This document shows positions 20,254-30,431 of a DNA stretch of 64,000 nucleotides, piece by piece. The notes beneath the pieces were generated by a model. That model saw only the letters and a list, made by a program, of their open reading frames with translations, ran no database searches and was not told the DNA's origin. This DNA comes from Pachysolen tannophilus NRRL Y-2460 (lineage: Eukaryota; Ascomycota; Pichiomycetes; Alaninales; Pachysolenaceae), in the NCBI GenBank assembly GCA_001661245.1, contig KV454015.1:732924-796923 (forward strand). The letters are read 5' to 3'. Position numbers and translations under genes: made by a program. Numbering within the stretch: the first letter of the stretch is position 1; each line of letters opens with the position of its first letter.

Positions 20254-22584
20254 TTAATCTTTATGGTCATTCTTTATCCTACTTCCACCATTGGTATTTT
20301 CTTCTGTTCCTTTCTTATTTGTAGAAATTATTGCTGATCCGGCTCCAAAACTGTTTCCAAAAACACCACTCATCATCTGGGATGGACTGGGAAGCATCAT
20401 TCCACTGCTATTAGCTATAGCACTGAGCATTCCACCAACACCTCCTCCTGAACCAGTACTTGCGTTGTTGGAGTTTTCATTATTATTTGCCGTTCCAGTA
20501 CCAATATTATTACTATTAACCATTGAACTTGTTAAACCTGAACTTCTCAAATTGCTCGGTCCACCACCAATAGGAGTATTTCCTGTTCCAAAAGGTATAT
20601 TCCACTCATTTGTATAAAAATTTGAAGGGGAAGGAAATAAGTAATCTGTGTTTAAGTATTTACTTGGTAATGCAGACAACGGAGTTTCTCCATTGAACAA
20701 TGCTCCGTTATTAATATTATGAAACGGCGGCCTAAATCCACTGCTATTGACCGGGTTGTTCCCATTGTTCGTAATGACGCTATTGCTACCACCATTATTA
20801 TTAGGCGCATTCGGTATAAATGGAGAAGGGAAAAGATTTGAATTAGTAACATTATGAGTACCTGAAGGTGATGGTTGTGGCAACACAAAGTATCCATTTG
20901 GTCCATTTGCAGATATTGGTGTTGATTTAGACGAATTCGAATTCCCTCCTTCTTGTGGATGCGGCGTGTTAGCTGTAATTGATAATCCTGGCAATATCGG
21001 CTTATGCAGGCGTGAACTGGTTCCCCTTCCTCCAGCATCGCCACCACCATTCCCAATAGACTCATTGTGAAGGTTTTTATTGCTGAAATTAGCATCGTTT
21101 TCATTTTTAGATTCGGCAGTCATCGTTACAGCACTATCACTTTTCTCAACATTCAAATTATGGTTATTTTCATCATTACCTTTGGTATTGGCATTGCTAT
21201 TATTGCTTTGGTTTTGATGACTATTTTGATTATTCAGGTCACCATTATTAATTTTGTTATTATTGTTATTATTATTATTATTGTTGTTGTCGTTATTATT
21301 ATTATTATTTTCATTATCATTCAATGTACTTTTACCATTATTTGGCGATGCTTCTGAATTAGAACTAGGAATTTGAACTCTTAAAATTGGTCTATGCAAT
21401 GCAGTATTGCCACTTATATTATTCCCACTCGCGCTACTATTGACACTATAGGCAGGACTTGAAACATAAGGGTATGATGAAGCGTTTCCTCCCATATTTG
21501 TACTATCGTTCCGAGATCCGACGTACTGAGTTTGATGCAACTGTGAAGAAATATTTGCTGTGCTAGAACCTGAATTTGGAACCACGGCAGTACCAGCAGT
21601 ACCATTATGATGTACAGGGAATGTAGAAAAAGGGGGTAATGTGCTAGGATACAGTTGTTGTTTCATAAGTGAAGCACGATGCTGTTCGAAAGTTGTTTGA
21701 ATTCTTGATTGATCTTGTGGCAGCCCATACATCACACCTGCTGGACCTGGACCTGGACCTAGTCCTAGTCCTGTTCCCTGATGTTGACGGAGCAGTTGCA
21801 GTTGCAGTTGCTGCAGTTGTTGTTGCTGTTGATAGTTGTGTTGATCTTTTGATAACGACAAAGAATCATTTTGTTTTGGAGTCATTGATTTCGAGGAGGA
21901 TTGTGAGGATCTCAGGGACTGTGATTTTTTCAATCTATTGGATGAAGGGCGTTTTGATGGGGTTTGTGAATTAGTTCTTTTCAAATCTTCCATTCTCCTT
22001 GATATAATCCTACGACGTTTTGGGTTTTGAACTTCATCCATATCAGTACCATTTAAGTCCCCTTCTACATTCTCTAATTTTGCCTCATTTTCGTCTTCTT
22101 CCTCTATAGTCAATTGCCGTCCCGTTGCAACCCTTTTCCTATTACGGCTATCCAATTTATGTCCTTCTTCTTCATCATCATCGTCCTCTTCATCTCCACC
22201 TTCTTCACTTTCACTTACATCAAAATCTTCATCATCAAATTCCGGAGTCGACAGGTGTGAAACAACTTTATTGACATTTCCTCTCCTTCCATTTGGATCT
22301 CTTGATATTCTAGATTTTTTAACATAATCACCATAATCACCAGGTGATTTTTGTTCTTGAATCTTTGATGCAGTATTATATTTTTTTAATAATTCTTGAG
22401 TATTATCTGAAGAAAATTCATAAACTTTATGGTTATGTCCAACAATAATAACTGCAAGATCAACTTGACATAATATAGCTAATTCATGTGCTTTTTTAAA
22501 TAAACCTGCTTTCCTCTTCACAAATGTAACAGTTCTATTACGCTCATCCGTGATGGGCTGAATGGCTATCTTTCTTCTCCCCAT
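20254..22584 (-). CDS. MADS-box transcription factor, RLM1/SMP1 (MEF2) type
   Basis: The first 60 residues are a complete MEF2-type MADS box: [11 protein letters not shown], then [21 protein letters not shown]. The remaining 715 residues are low complexity: an acidic block (about 120-150), a Gln-rich stretch (about 250-275), an Asn tract near 425-445 and many Ser/Pro/Gly/Asn segments with S-P and T-P sites. In S. cerevisiae, Rlm1 is activated by the cell-wall-integrity MAP kinase Slt2 through such a tail, and Smp1 by Hog1. The total of 776 residues is nearer to Rlm1 (676) than Smp1 (452). The gene has a very long upstream region, as regulators often do. The paralogue cannot be settled. Confidence 0.9.
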   Translation of the reverse strand: MGRRKIAIQPITDERNRTVTFVKRKAGLFKKAHELAILCQVDLAVIIVGHNHKVYEFSSDNTQELLKKYNTASKIQEQKSPGDYGDYVKKSRISRDPNGRRGNVNKVVSHLSTPEFDDEDFDVSESEEGGDEEDDDDEEEGHKLDSRNRKRVATGRQLTIEEEDENEAKLENVEGDLNGTDMDEVQNPKRRRIISRRMEDLKRTNSQTPSKRPSSNRLKKSQSLRSSQSSSKSMTPKQNDSLSLSKDQHNYQQQQQLQQLQLQLLRQHQGTGLGLGPGPGPAGVMYGLPQDQSRIQTTFEQHRASLMKQQLYPSTLPPFSTFPVHHNGTAGTAVVPNSGSSTANISSQLHQTQYVGSRNDSTNMGGNASSYPYVSSPAYSVNSSASGNNISGNTALHRPILRVQIPSSNSEASPNNGKSTLNDNENNNNNNDNNNNNNNNNNNKINNGDLNNQNSHQNQSNNSNANTKGNDENNHNLNVEKSDSAVTMTAESKNENDANFSNKNLHNESIGNGGGDAGGRGTSSRLHKPILPGLSITANTPHPQEGGNSNSSKSTPISANGPNGYFVLPQPSPSGTHNVTNSNLFPSPFIPNAPNNNGGSNSVITNNGNNPVNSSGFRPPFHNINNGALFNGETPLSALPSKYLNTDYLFPSPSNFYTNEWNIPFGTGNTPIGGGPSNLRSSGLTSSMVNSNNIGTGTANNNENSNNASTGSGGGVGGMLSAIANSSGMMLPSPSQMMSGVFGNSFGAGSAIISTNKKGTEENTNGGSRIKNDHKD

Positions 22585-22868
22585 TATATCCTTTCTATGT
22601 TAAGGAGATTATTATGAATTTGAAAAAAAATTAAAAGAAATACCAAAGCCAATGAAGGAAAAAAAAAATATTGAAAATTATAAACAAACCAAAAAAAAAA
22701 GTAAAAAAAAAAAAAGAAAAAAAAGAAAGAAAAAGTAATCCAGTTAATTAATTGTAAAGAAAAAGTTTAATATATATTTATATTTATGTATATATAAATA
22801 TATATATATATGTATTATATATAATAACTAATCTCTTTTCAACTAAAACGTTGTTGTGTTTTTTCCTT

Positions 22869-22918
<50 letters not shown>

Positions 22919-23498
22919 NNNNNNNNNNNNNNNNNNNNNNNNNNNNNNNNNNNNNNNNNNNNNNNNNNNNNNNNNNNNNNNNNNNNNNNNNNNNNNNNNN
23001 NNNNNNNNNNNNNNNNNNNNNNNNNNNNNNNNNNNNNNNNNNNNNNNNNNNNNNNNNNNNNNNNNNNNNNNNNNNNNNNNNNNNNNNNNNNNNNNNNNNN
23101 NNNNNNNNNNNNNNNNNNNNNNNNNNNNNNNNNNNNNNNNNNNNNNNNNNNNNNNNNNNNNNNNNNNNNNNNNNNNNNNNNNNNNNNNNNNNNNNNNNNN
23201 NNNNNNNNNNNNNNNNNNNNNNNNNNNNNNNNNNNNNNNNNNNNNNNNNNNNNNNNNNNNNNNNNNNNNNNNNNNNNNNNNNNNNNNNNNNNNNNNNNNN
23301 NNNNNNNNNNNNNNNNNNNNNNNNNNNNNNNNNNNNNNNNNNNNNNNNNNNNNNNNNNNNNNNNNNNNNNNNNNNNNNNNNNNNNNNNNNNNNNNNNNNN
23401 NNNNNNNNNNNNNNNNNNNNNNNNNNNNNNNNNNNNNNNNNNNNNNNNNNNNNNNNNNNNNNNNNNNNNNNNNNNNNNNNNNNNNNNNNNNNNNNNNN
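22919..23498. other. Assembly gap (580 N) inside a poly(T) tract
   Basis: The run of N is flanked on the left by about 48 consecutive T (22871-22918) and on the right by TTTA followed by about 30 T. The gap therefore interrupts a homopolymer or low-complexity stretch that sequencing or assembly could not cross. Frames reported across the N are meaningless. Confidence 0.98.
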
Positions 23499-23500
23499 TT

Positions 23501-23541
<41 letters not shown>

Positions 23542-24489
23542 TTGTAACTAAAAAAAAAATGTATTAGGTTATCGCTTGGCATTCAATGACTTCCAATTGA
23601 ATATGATAAAATAATATTAATAATAATAAAAATTCTAATTGTAGTGGACGAATAATGTAGAAACAATTAAAGTATTAGAATTTAAACAAACTTGAGTCGT
23701 GAATTGTCTTCTTAAATCGGGTTGGTGACAATTTCTGTATTTTCGCTCTTGCAATTTGGGGTATTTATTTATCTAAACTATCAACCAACAATTAATAATT
23801 AAAGAAATAAAATAAAAAAAAAAAAAAATAAAAAAAAAATTAAAGAAAAAATAAAGCTTATACCAAAGTGTATAAGCAAAGAAGAAGTCAAAAAGCCAAA
23901 ATAAAGAAAAAAAAAAAAAAAAAGAAAAAGAAGAAGAAGTTGATGTTTGATAGATATGTTTTATATTATTAACTATCAATCAAAAAATGCAGAGATCTTT
24001 TAAATTTTTTTCTTTTTTTTTATTTTTATTTTTTATTTTTTTGGGTTTTTGTTTTTTGACCTTTGTTGTTTTTGTTTATCTTTTTGTAATAAGATTCTTT
24101 TATTTTCACCTGCTTTAAAAGGTTAGAAAGAAGAGAAGAAATAGAGCTATTTATAGAAATATTTTTTTCATCAAGACAAAATAAGACAAAATGCAAGGAC
24201 GGAAAAAAAAAATCATTAATTGAAAAACTGACGTAACAATTGATAAGCGCCGACACGACCCTGAGTTTTTTCTTATTTTATTATTATTTTAGCTTATTCT
24301 CTGTAGTTTAGGGTTTGTTTTCCATGCGGCATGGCGGCATGCTGTACATTAAATTGAAATACAAAAGAAAAGGCGGAAGAGGTAAAGAAGTAAAGAAACT
24401 AAACAAGCTCTAAACTTTGGAAATGCTATTGATACCAAAAAATAAAATAATATAAAAACCGTCGATCAATAAATACATGACTTGATTTG

Positions 24490-24491
24490 AA

Positions 24492-24520
<29 letters not shown>
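24490..24520. repeat. (AT)n microsatellite
   Basis: An uninterrupted alternating A/T run of about 30 bases in the MADS upstream region. Confidence 0.85.
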
Positions 24521-24524
<4 letters not shown>

Positions 24525-24664
24525 TAGGTAAAGTATCTCTCTATTACGGTACTAATTGATAGTTTTCAATTCAAATTTTAAAATTTCTTTGTTATATGCA
24601 TATGTAGGTTTTATAAGTTTACGAGTTTAAAATTGATTTGATTTGATTTGATTGACTATTTGAG

Positions 24665-24665
24665 C

Positions 24666-24705
<40 letters not shown>
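24665..24705. repeat. Composite (AT)n-(GT)n microsatellite
   Basis: About 15 bases of alternating AT pass directly into about 24 bases of alternating TG, a classic slippage-prone composite dinucleotide repeat. Confidence 0.85.
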
Positions 24706-24901
24706 TCTTGGATTATTTAAAACGGTTACAGAATTTATAATAAAATGTAACGTCATTGATGACAAAGAGAAGAAGAAAAGAAGAAGAAAAAAAGTTTTTT
24801 TTATTTTTTTTTTTTTTTTTTATTATTATTAATATTAATATTAATTTAGATCAAGTTACATGACTATTTTATCAATGCCGAATAAATATTAATTAAAATT
24901 A

Positions 24902-26017
24902 TTAAATTCTATTTAATTGAATCATTGATTTTTTTACTACTTTGAGATTTTGTTTCTTTATAATTTTTTTTAATTTTTTATCTTTTTCTTTTGTATCTTG
25001 TTTTAATAATTTATATCTTGGAACTTCACCATCAAACTCCACCCCACACCACTTGCAGATTTCTATACCCATTAGCCGTGCATAATAAATTTCTTCTCTT
25101 GAATTACCATTTCTAATAGCACCTCTGAAATAATTTTTTAACATATTATCAACTCTTTGTGGGAAAACAGAACCTAAAATACATAATGCAGTTTCTTTTC
25201 TTTCCAAGATATTTTCAAATGCTAATAATGATCCATGTAAATCATTAATCATATATTTATATAATTCATTAGATGCACCATTAATCATTGATATAAATTT
25301 ATCTCTTTTCTTATTAGACATAATATTGAAAAGTCTATACCCATCTTCTCTTTCTTCTTTAATTTGAAAATAAGATTTCCAAAAATTTCTATTTATACTT
25401 GAAGGTCCTAATTTAATAGCCATAGTTTGAGGTGATAATTTAGCCTTTTGACTTTTTCTTCGTACTTCCACTAATGAACTTAAAACCAGTAAAGCACCAG
25501 CATCAACAGCCTCACTAGTAGTTAAATAATGCGGAATAGATCCATTGAGTGAATTTATAGCATTAATAGTCATTGGAATACCACAAATTGGAAGACCTTT
25601 TAATAAACCTTCTCTCATTCTAATTGTTACACCACTTTGATCCAGTATCAATTTCGCATTATATCCACTACTAAGTTTTTCTTTAAAAGTATTATTCATG
25701 CTCGGTATCATTGATTCTAATGAGGAAAACGATGAAGTATGTAAACCCACATTAGAGTTCTCTACTGACCCCAGATTCATAGAACCTTCCAGCCGTCGTT
25801 TCAACGTTTTCTCACATTGTTCTATTGCTTCATTTGCTGTTTGTAAAGTCAGTTCTTTCCCATCTGCTGTTTTTAAAGCCATATGATAAATTTTAGGAAT
25901 TTCTTGCGGCTGATTACAAGCAGCTAAAGTGTTGGCTGCAAAAAGATACCAACTCGGTCTCAATAATTGATCTTGCCATAGTTTCAATAGCCTCTCCGGT
26001 GTTATTATCGATGCCAT
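24902..26017 (-). CDS. AhpD-like / carboxymuconolactone-decarboxylase-fold protein (371 residues)
   Basis: The protein starts with M-A-S-I-I-T-P-E-R-L-L. It resembles fungal AhpD-like superfamily proteins in two places: the central segment R-E-G-L-L-K-G-L-P-I-C-G-I-P-M-T-I-N-A-I, and a helix-rich C-terminal half with E-T-A-L-C-I-L-G-S-V-F-P-Q and G-A-I-R-N-G-N-S-R-E-E. The catalytic C-x-x-C of true AhpD peroxidases is not present, although an isolated C-K-W-C occurs near residue 325. The biochemical role is therefore unknown. The C-terminus is strongly basic (K-K-L-K-K-I-I-K-K-Q). No signal peptide or membrane span is visible. The fold assignment is from pattern only. Confidence 0.6.
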   Translation of the reverse strand: MASIITPERLLKLWQDQLLRPSWYLFAANTLAACNQPQEIPKIYHMALKTADGKELTLQTANEAIEQCEKTLKRRLEGSMNLGSVENSNVGLHTSSFSSLESMIPSMNNTFKEKLSSGYNAKLILDQSGVTIRMREGLLKGLPICGIPMTINAINSLNGSIPHYLTTSEAVDAGALLVLSSLVEVRRKSQKAKLSPQTMAIKLGPSSINRNFWKSYFQIKEEREDGYRLFNIMSNKKRDKFISMINGASNELYKYMINDLHGSLLAFENILERKETALCILGSVFPQRVDNMLKNYFRGAIRNGNSREEIYYARLMGIEICKWCGVEFDGEVPRYKLLKQDTKEKDKKLKKIIKKQNLKVVKKSMIQLNRI

Positions 26018-26219
26018 CCTTATAATAATAATGATTTAGTAAAATATCATTTTATTTAAATAGATAATAGTAAGTAAAAGCTATCAAAATTCTTACCTTT
26101 TTTAATAAATATATATATAATAAAAAAAAAATTAGGCTAAATGAAAAGTAGCCCTAGTTTAATCCTTAGTCTTTATATATATATATATATAAATATATAT
26201 ACTTTTAATCTACTATATA

Positions 26220-27119
26220 TTATAGTCTAATTTCTAGTCTCTTTTCAGCTCTTTTCAGATCATCCAGCTTGATTGCTTCCCGTATCTGATCTGTTATCCT
26301 GCATGCAATTTCATATGCTAAATTAGAGCAGTCCATAATAACCATCGCATCTATAGATAATCCTCCGGCTTTACTAATTTGTACGAGTTCTCTATTTTTA
26401 TTCATTGTCAAAGTTAAGCTACCATACAGTAACAACTCTTCCCCCATAGTGGGGTCAACGACTATTAGTTCAGCATTGGAATCACCCTTGATATTTTCTT
26501 CAACATCATTTGGATTGAAAAATGCAAAAGTTACACAGATTGGGATATGTAATATGGAGAGTGGAACAGGTACTCTTTCATTAATAGGATGAACTATGAT
26601 TTCTTGATGCTCATTTATTGTAATATCCGGTTTTTTAAAATGTAATAATGCACATAATACACCAATACAACTAATATCTGCAAAATTTCCATCATAATCT
26701 AAATAATGTATATCAGCTCTAATTGACCAACATTTTTCACCTGCAATTATACACAAACTTTCCAAATCTAATGCATTTGAACGTCTGACAGCCTTCTCAA
26801 TCAATCGGCTAATTAATATTTCTTCATCTGATTGCCTACCACTTTCAAACATGGCACTTGCCATCGGTGAAATCTCCGTATTGATCATAAAAAGTCCTTC
26901 AAAAGGTCTATCTTCAAAAGGTGCCACTATCTCTGCAGATATCCTAACTGCTATTCTAGTCTTACCCAATTTCACATCAACAGATCCATAACTATTTCCT
27001 ATATTGATTTCAACATCTCTAAATTCATTCAACTTTCTACCATCTAATCTTAAGCCTTGCTTCAAAGATTCAAGCTCAAAGTCCTTGGCAACATTGGACA
27101 CATCTATTCCTTTAGGCAT
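26220..27119 (-). CDS. RRP45: RNA exosome core subunit Rrp45 (RNase PH family)
   Basis: The ATG at 27119 (M-P-K-G-I-D-V) gives 299 residues, close to the 305 of S. cerevisiae Rrp45; the longer frame begins at TTG with a Lys-rich run and is not used. Conserved RNase PH-ring stretches are nearly continuous: R-L-D-G-R-K, E-D-R-P-F-E-G-L-F, I-S-P-M-A, V-R-R-S-N-A-L-D, F-A-D-I-S-C-I and K-P-D-I-T-I. Rrp45 is one of six ring proteins of the nuclear and cytoplasmic exosome and is catalytically inactive in eukaryotes. It lies head-to-head with the stomatin gene, with 276 bp between start codons. Confidence 0.95.
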   Translation of the reverse strand: MPKGIDVSNVAKDFELESLKQGLRLDGRKLNEFRDVEINIGNSYGSVDVKLGKTRIAVRISAEIVAPFEDRPFEGLFMINTEISPMASAMFESGRQSDEEILISRLIEKAVRRSNALDLESLCIIAGEKCWSIRADIHYLDYDGNFADISCIGVLCALLHFKKPDITINEHQEIIVHPINERVPVPLSILHIPICVTFAFFNPNDVEENIKGDSNAELIVVDPTMGEELLLYGSLTLTMNKNRELVQISKAGGLSIDAMVIMDCSNLAYEIACRITDQIREAIKLDDLKRAEKRLEIRL

Positions 27120-27395
27120 CTTCTTCTTCTTCAAAAAAAATATTTCCTTCTTTTTTTTTTTCCCTCCCCTGATCTTTCTATTACACTTATTATTACAATT
27201 TAATTCGTTCAACTATATTTTACTTTAAATTTATTGTATATTTTCACAAAAAATTTTTTTTTATACAAAAAAAAAAAAAAAAAATAAATAAAATTGATAT
27301 TTTTTGCCATCACATATGAATTCATCATTTTAATCATTTTTTTGCTTTTTTAAACGGAATAGAATAAAAAAGAGAATAAGAAAGAATTAAACAAA

Positions 27396-28454
27396 ATGTT
27401 GGTATTGAGAAGCCGCTGTTCACCAAAAGTTTTAAATAAATGGTCGACGAGTCCAATTTTAAGAACATTTGCAACAACAAATGTTGTAATGAATAATTCG
27501 TCATTGAATTTTTTCCAAAAAGAACAATTGCCAGTTAATACAATTATTAAATTTGTTCCACAACAGGAAGCCTGGATAGTTGAAAGAATGGGTAAATTTA
27601 ACAGGGTTTTGAATCCAGGTCTTGCGATTTTGATTCCAATTTTGGATAAGATTCAATACGTTCAATCATTAAAGGAAACAGCCGTTGAGGTTCCTTCTCA
27701 AAGTGCTATTACTGCTGATAATGTAACATTGGAGATGGATGGTGTTCTTTACATTAAGGTTATCGACCCTTATAAGGCTTCTTATGGTGTCGAGGATGCT
27801 GAATATGCCATTTCACAATTGGCCCAAACTACAATGAGATCCGAAATTGGTCAGTTGACCTTAGATCATTGTCTTAGAGAAAGACAATCTTTGAATAACA
27901 ACATTACAGCGGTATTAAATGAAGCAGCTAAGGATTGGGGTATTGAATGTTTAAGATATGAAATTAGAGATATACATCCACCTGCCAATGTCTTGGAAGC
28001 AATGCATAGACAAGTAAGTGCTGAAAGATCCAAGAGAGCAGAAATTTTGGATTCTGAAGGTCATAGACAATCAGCTATAAATATAGCGGAAGGTGCTAAA
28101 GAATCCCAAATTTTAGCTTCTGAAGCAGAAAAACAAGAACAAATCAATAACGCTGCAGGTGAAGCAGAAGCAATATTATTAAGAGCAAAGGCAAATGCTG
28201 AAGGTATAAGACAAATTGCAAAAGCTATACGGGAAACTCCGGGTGGTAGAGATGCTGTTGCATTGCAAGTTGCAGAAAAATATGTTGATGCTTTTGGCAA
28301 ATTAGCTAAAGAGTCTAATACCATTGTTGTCCCAGCTGGGTTAAATGATATGGGTTCATGGATGGCTACTGGGTTGAGTATATATGATAAGTTGGCTTCT
28401 ACAACTAACAGCAAGAGAATTGAAGAAGTTGCTGAGGAAGCTGCTAAGAAATGA
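27396..28454 (+). CDS. Mitochondrial stomatin-like protein (STOML2/SLP2 type)
   Basis: The protein has 352 residues. The N-terminus (M-L-V-L-R-S-R-C-S-P-K-V-L-N-K-W) is Arg/Lys/Ser-rich and free of acids, a mitochondrial presequence. From about residue 45 an SPFH/stomatin domain runs through V-P-Q-Q-E-A-W-I-V-E-R-M-G-K-F, N-P-G-L, T-A-D-N-V-T-L-E-M-D-G-V-L-Y and L-R-Y-E-I-R-D-I. Coiled-coil Ala/Glu-rich repeats follow, as in human STOML2. It would form ring scaffolds in the inner membrane that organise cardiolipin and respiratory complexes. Absence of such a gene from S. cerevisiae is known, and presence in Candida-type yeasts and fission yeast fits this lineage. It shares a promoter region with RRP45. 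Confidence 0.92.
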   Translation: MLVLRSRCSPKVLNKWSTSPILRTFATTNVVMNNSSLNFFQKEQLPVNTIIKFVPQQEAWIVERMGKFNRVLNPGLAILIPILDKIQYVQSLKETAVEVPSQSAITADNVTLEMDGVLYIKVIDPYKASYGVEDAEYAISQLAQTTMRSEIGQLTLDHCLRERQSLNNNITAVLNEAAKDWGIECLRYEIRDIHPPANVLEAMHRQVSAERSKRAEILDSEGHRQSAINIAEGAKESQILASEAEKQEQINNAAGEAEAILLRAKANAEGIRQIAKAIRETPGGRDAVALQVAEKYVDAFGKLAKESNTIVVPAGLNDMGSWMATGLSIYDKLASTTNSKRIEEVAEEAAKK

Positions 28455-28644
28455 GAAAACAATTTACTAATTTACTCTAACTTTTTTTTTTTTTTTTATT
28501 ATTTTTTTTATTTTTTTCATTTTTTCATTTTATTTTTTTAATTTTAAAAAAAATTGTATTTTTCTTTTTATTTCTTATTTATTGAAAAATCAATATTTGT
28601 ATATACAATAACATTATTTCTCCAAAACAATTTTATTTTAAAAC

Positions 28645-29799
28645 TTATTTTTTCAGTTTAAAAAAATTATCCAATGCACCTTTCCCAGGAGCAACTGGTT
28701 TTTTCAATATTTTTCTTTTCTTATTGAAGTTATTTGATGTACTATTATTATTATTATTTTTATTATTCCTTTTTTTAGAATTTTCTTGTTCAGCATGTAG
28801 GTTCTCATTTAACAGGTTTAAATTATTTTGAGCTATTTCTCTCATTTCATTCATATTATCTAATTGTTTCTTGTATTGCAGTAACATGGTTAGTTTTGTA
28901 TCATATTTTTTACGTAACTTAATAACTAATAAAGGTGATAAATATGAAGCTAATATATTTATTGAATGATTTATCTTGGCATATTCTATAATATCCAGTG
29001 GTATTTGATCTGAAGGAATAGTTTCAATATTTTTTGGAGTTGAAGATTCTGAAGGAATTTTAGACAGTGGTGGAGTTGGTAATACTAATAATTCTTTTTG
29101 TTGTATTGTCATAGGAGCAGATAATTTTGGGTTAATAAGTTTTTGTAAAATTGAAATTGGGAAACTTTGTGATAATTTATTAATTTTATCATCAAACATA
29201 TCAATTATCTTTGTTTCATTTAATCTAAAATATATTTCATCATTTTCTTCAATTTTATCATGAATTAAATTTAAAGCATTCATTAAGATAGAATTTTCAA
29301 TAGACCAAAATGAATTAGGAAAATTATTAAATTTAAACAGAGAATTTTTTTCTAAAATTTCTATTAAATCATCACTATTCAATAATCTTAATCTAAAACT
29401 AGAATCATTTTCTAAACTTTCCAACTGCTTTTCATAATATAATAGAAGCATATATACAAAATTAAATCTTGTAGCCAATAATATATCTGGATTTTCTACA
29501 ATAAGTCCATTACCATCACTATTTTTAAAATTATCTGGCTTATCAAATAATAATGATTTAATTATTTCACCATTCCGTGTCATAACAATTTTTTTAGAAT
29601 TTGTATTTGACATATGAGGATTCTTGGTAAAATTAAAATTTTTCAATTCATAAATTTCATTATTCTTATTATTATATAGGAAAAAAATTGGTTTTAAAGT
29701 TCTTGGATGTATCAACTCTATACTTGTCAAGTCATCTTGTTCTTGGCCACGAGGAAGTATTATCACTTTCAAAGTCGATGGATCTATTGGATTCAACAT
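28645..29799 (-). CDS. RNH202: RNase H2 subunit B with C-terminal PIP box
   Basis: This 384-residue protein opens with I-I-L-P-R-G-Q-E-Q-D, followed by a conserved block I-E-L-I-H-P-R-T-L-K-P-I-F-F-L-Y-N that is typical of the RNase H2B triple-barrel domain. It ends K-G-A-L-D-N-F-F-K-L-K-K, a PCNA-interacting (PIP-like) motif found at the same place in RNASEH2B proteins. The enzyme removes ribonucleotides embedded in DNA and needs this non-catalytic subunit. A low-complexity Asn/Lys stretch lies before the PIP motif. An ACGCGT box (29914-29919) 115 bp upstream suggests MBF-driven G1/S expression. Overall divergence from S. cerevisiae Rnh202 is high; the end motif supports the call. Confidence 0.8.
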   Translation of the reverse strand: MLNPIDPSTLKVIILPRGQEQDDLTSIELIHPRTLKPIFFLYNNKNNEIYELKNFNFTKNPHMSNTNSKKIVMTRNGEIIKSLLFDKPDNFKNSDGNGLIVENPDILLATRFNFVYMLLLYYEKQLESLENDSSFRLRLLNSDDLIEILEKNSLFKFNNFPNSFWSIENSILMNALNLIHDKIEENDEIYFRLNETKIIDMFDDKINKLSQSFPISILQKLINPKLSAPMTIQQKELLVLPTPPLSKIPSESSTPKNIETIPSDQIPLDIIEYAKINHSINILASYLSPLLVIKLRKKYDTKLTMLLQYKKQLDNMNEMREIAQNNLNLLNENLHAEQENSKKRNNKNNNNNSTSNNFNKKRKILKKPVAPGKGALDNFFKLKK

Positions 29800-29913
29800 A
29801 CCACCAGAGCATTGATAATATCAAAATCAATTTAATAACTTTTTAACATTATATAGTAAGCTTTATTTATTATTATTGTGTTTAAAAAAAAAACAGTCTT
29901 TTTTTTTAACAAA

Positions 29914-29919
29914 ACGCGT
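29914..29919. promoter_or_regulatory. MCB (ACGCGT) upstream of RNH202
   Basis: A perfect MluI cell-cycle box 115 bp before the RNH202 ATG. MBF binds ACGCGT to drive G1/S transcription of replication and repair genes. A single copy makes function likely but not certain. Confidence 0.5.
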
Positions 29920-30129
29920 CTTTTAATTATACAACTTAAAAATGCGTACGCAAATTGAAACTACAAATTTACGCATAGTGCGCACACATACTTAAGAAAA
30001 CTGCGCACCACACTTAAAACCGCTTTTAATTAAAACTATGCACACATTTCGTGCGCAAATAAATTTAAAACTGCGTACACTAAAAAAAAAAATCAAAAAT
30101 TGAAAAATTAGTGTCAAGTGAGGAGGGAA

Positions 30130-30177
30130 AAACAGACAAACAGACAAACAGACAAACAGACAAACAGACAAACAGAC
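30130..30177. repeat. Tandem octanucleotide AAACAGAC, six copies
   Basis: Six exact head-to-tail copies of AAACAGAC, followed by a degenerate GACAGAGAGAGA tail. It is simple-sequence expansion in the ESS1 promoter region. Confidence 0.9.
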
Positions 30178-30348
30178 AGACAGAGAGAGAGAAAAGAAAC
30201 AATATCGGCATTAATACTAACCAAAGTTAGTCAATTAACCAGGTAATTTTTCACTATTTATAATCAAATAATTGGATCACGACAAGAAAAGAAATAGTTT
30301 ACTTTTTTTTTATTAAAACAATTTTTCTTTTTTATATTTTTTAATTAG

Positions 30349-30351
<3 letters not shown>

Positions 30352-30384
<33 letters not shown>
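30352..30384. repeat. (AT)n microsatellite upstream of ESS1
   Basis: An alternating A/T run of about 33 bases ends about 48 bp before the ESS1 start and could act as its TATA region. Confidence 0.85.
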
Positions 30385-30387
<3 letters not shown>

Positions 30388-30431
30388 GGAAGAAAGTTTC
30401 ACAATTAGTAACAACGATCAATAGTATAGAA

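Larger units (their letters stand above)
22585..24901. promoter_or_regulatory. Gene-free 2.3 kb region upstream of the MADS gene
   Basis: Besides the assembly gap, it contains homopolymer A/T tracts, an (AT)n run at about 24490-24519, and an (AT)n-(TG)n composite at about 24665-24704. A TTAGGG motif lies at 24308-24313, next to an exact tandem GCGGCATG GCGGCATG at 24326-24341. Several short frames here are Phe/Lys homopolymer artefacts. The region lies between the 5' end of the MADS gene and the 3' end of the AhpD-like gene, both on the minus strand, so most of it is probably MADS promoter. A gene inside the gap cannot be excluded. Confidence 0.5.
29800..30431. promoter_or_regulatory. Divergent promoter region of RNH202 and ESS1
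   Basis: From the RNH202 side: ACGCGT at 29914-29919, then a block (about 29940-30090) with six or more TGCGCA/TGCGTA motifs, including the perfect palindrome TGCGTACGCA at about 29942-29951. After that comes an octanucleotide tandem repeat (30130-30177) and a TA microsatellite (about 30352-30384). No reading frame of note is present. Confidence 0.55.

Noticed and set aside
22839-23582. Reading frames of 230-247 residues across the N gap
   Set aside because: They consist of poly(T)/poly(A) codons joined through undetermined bases.
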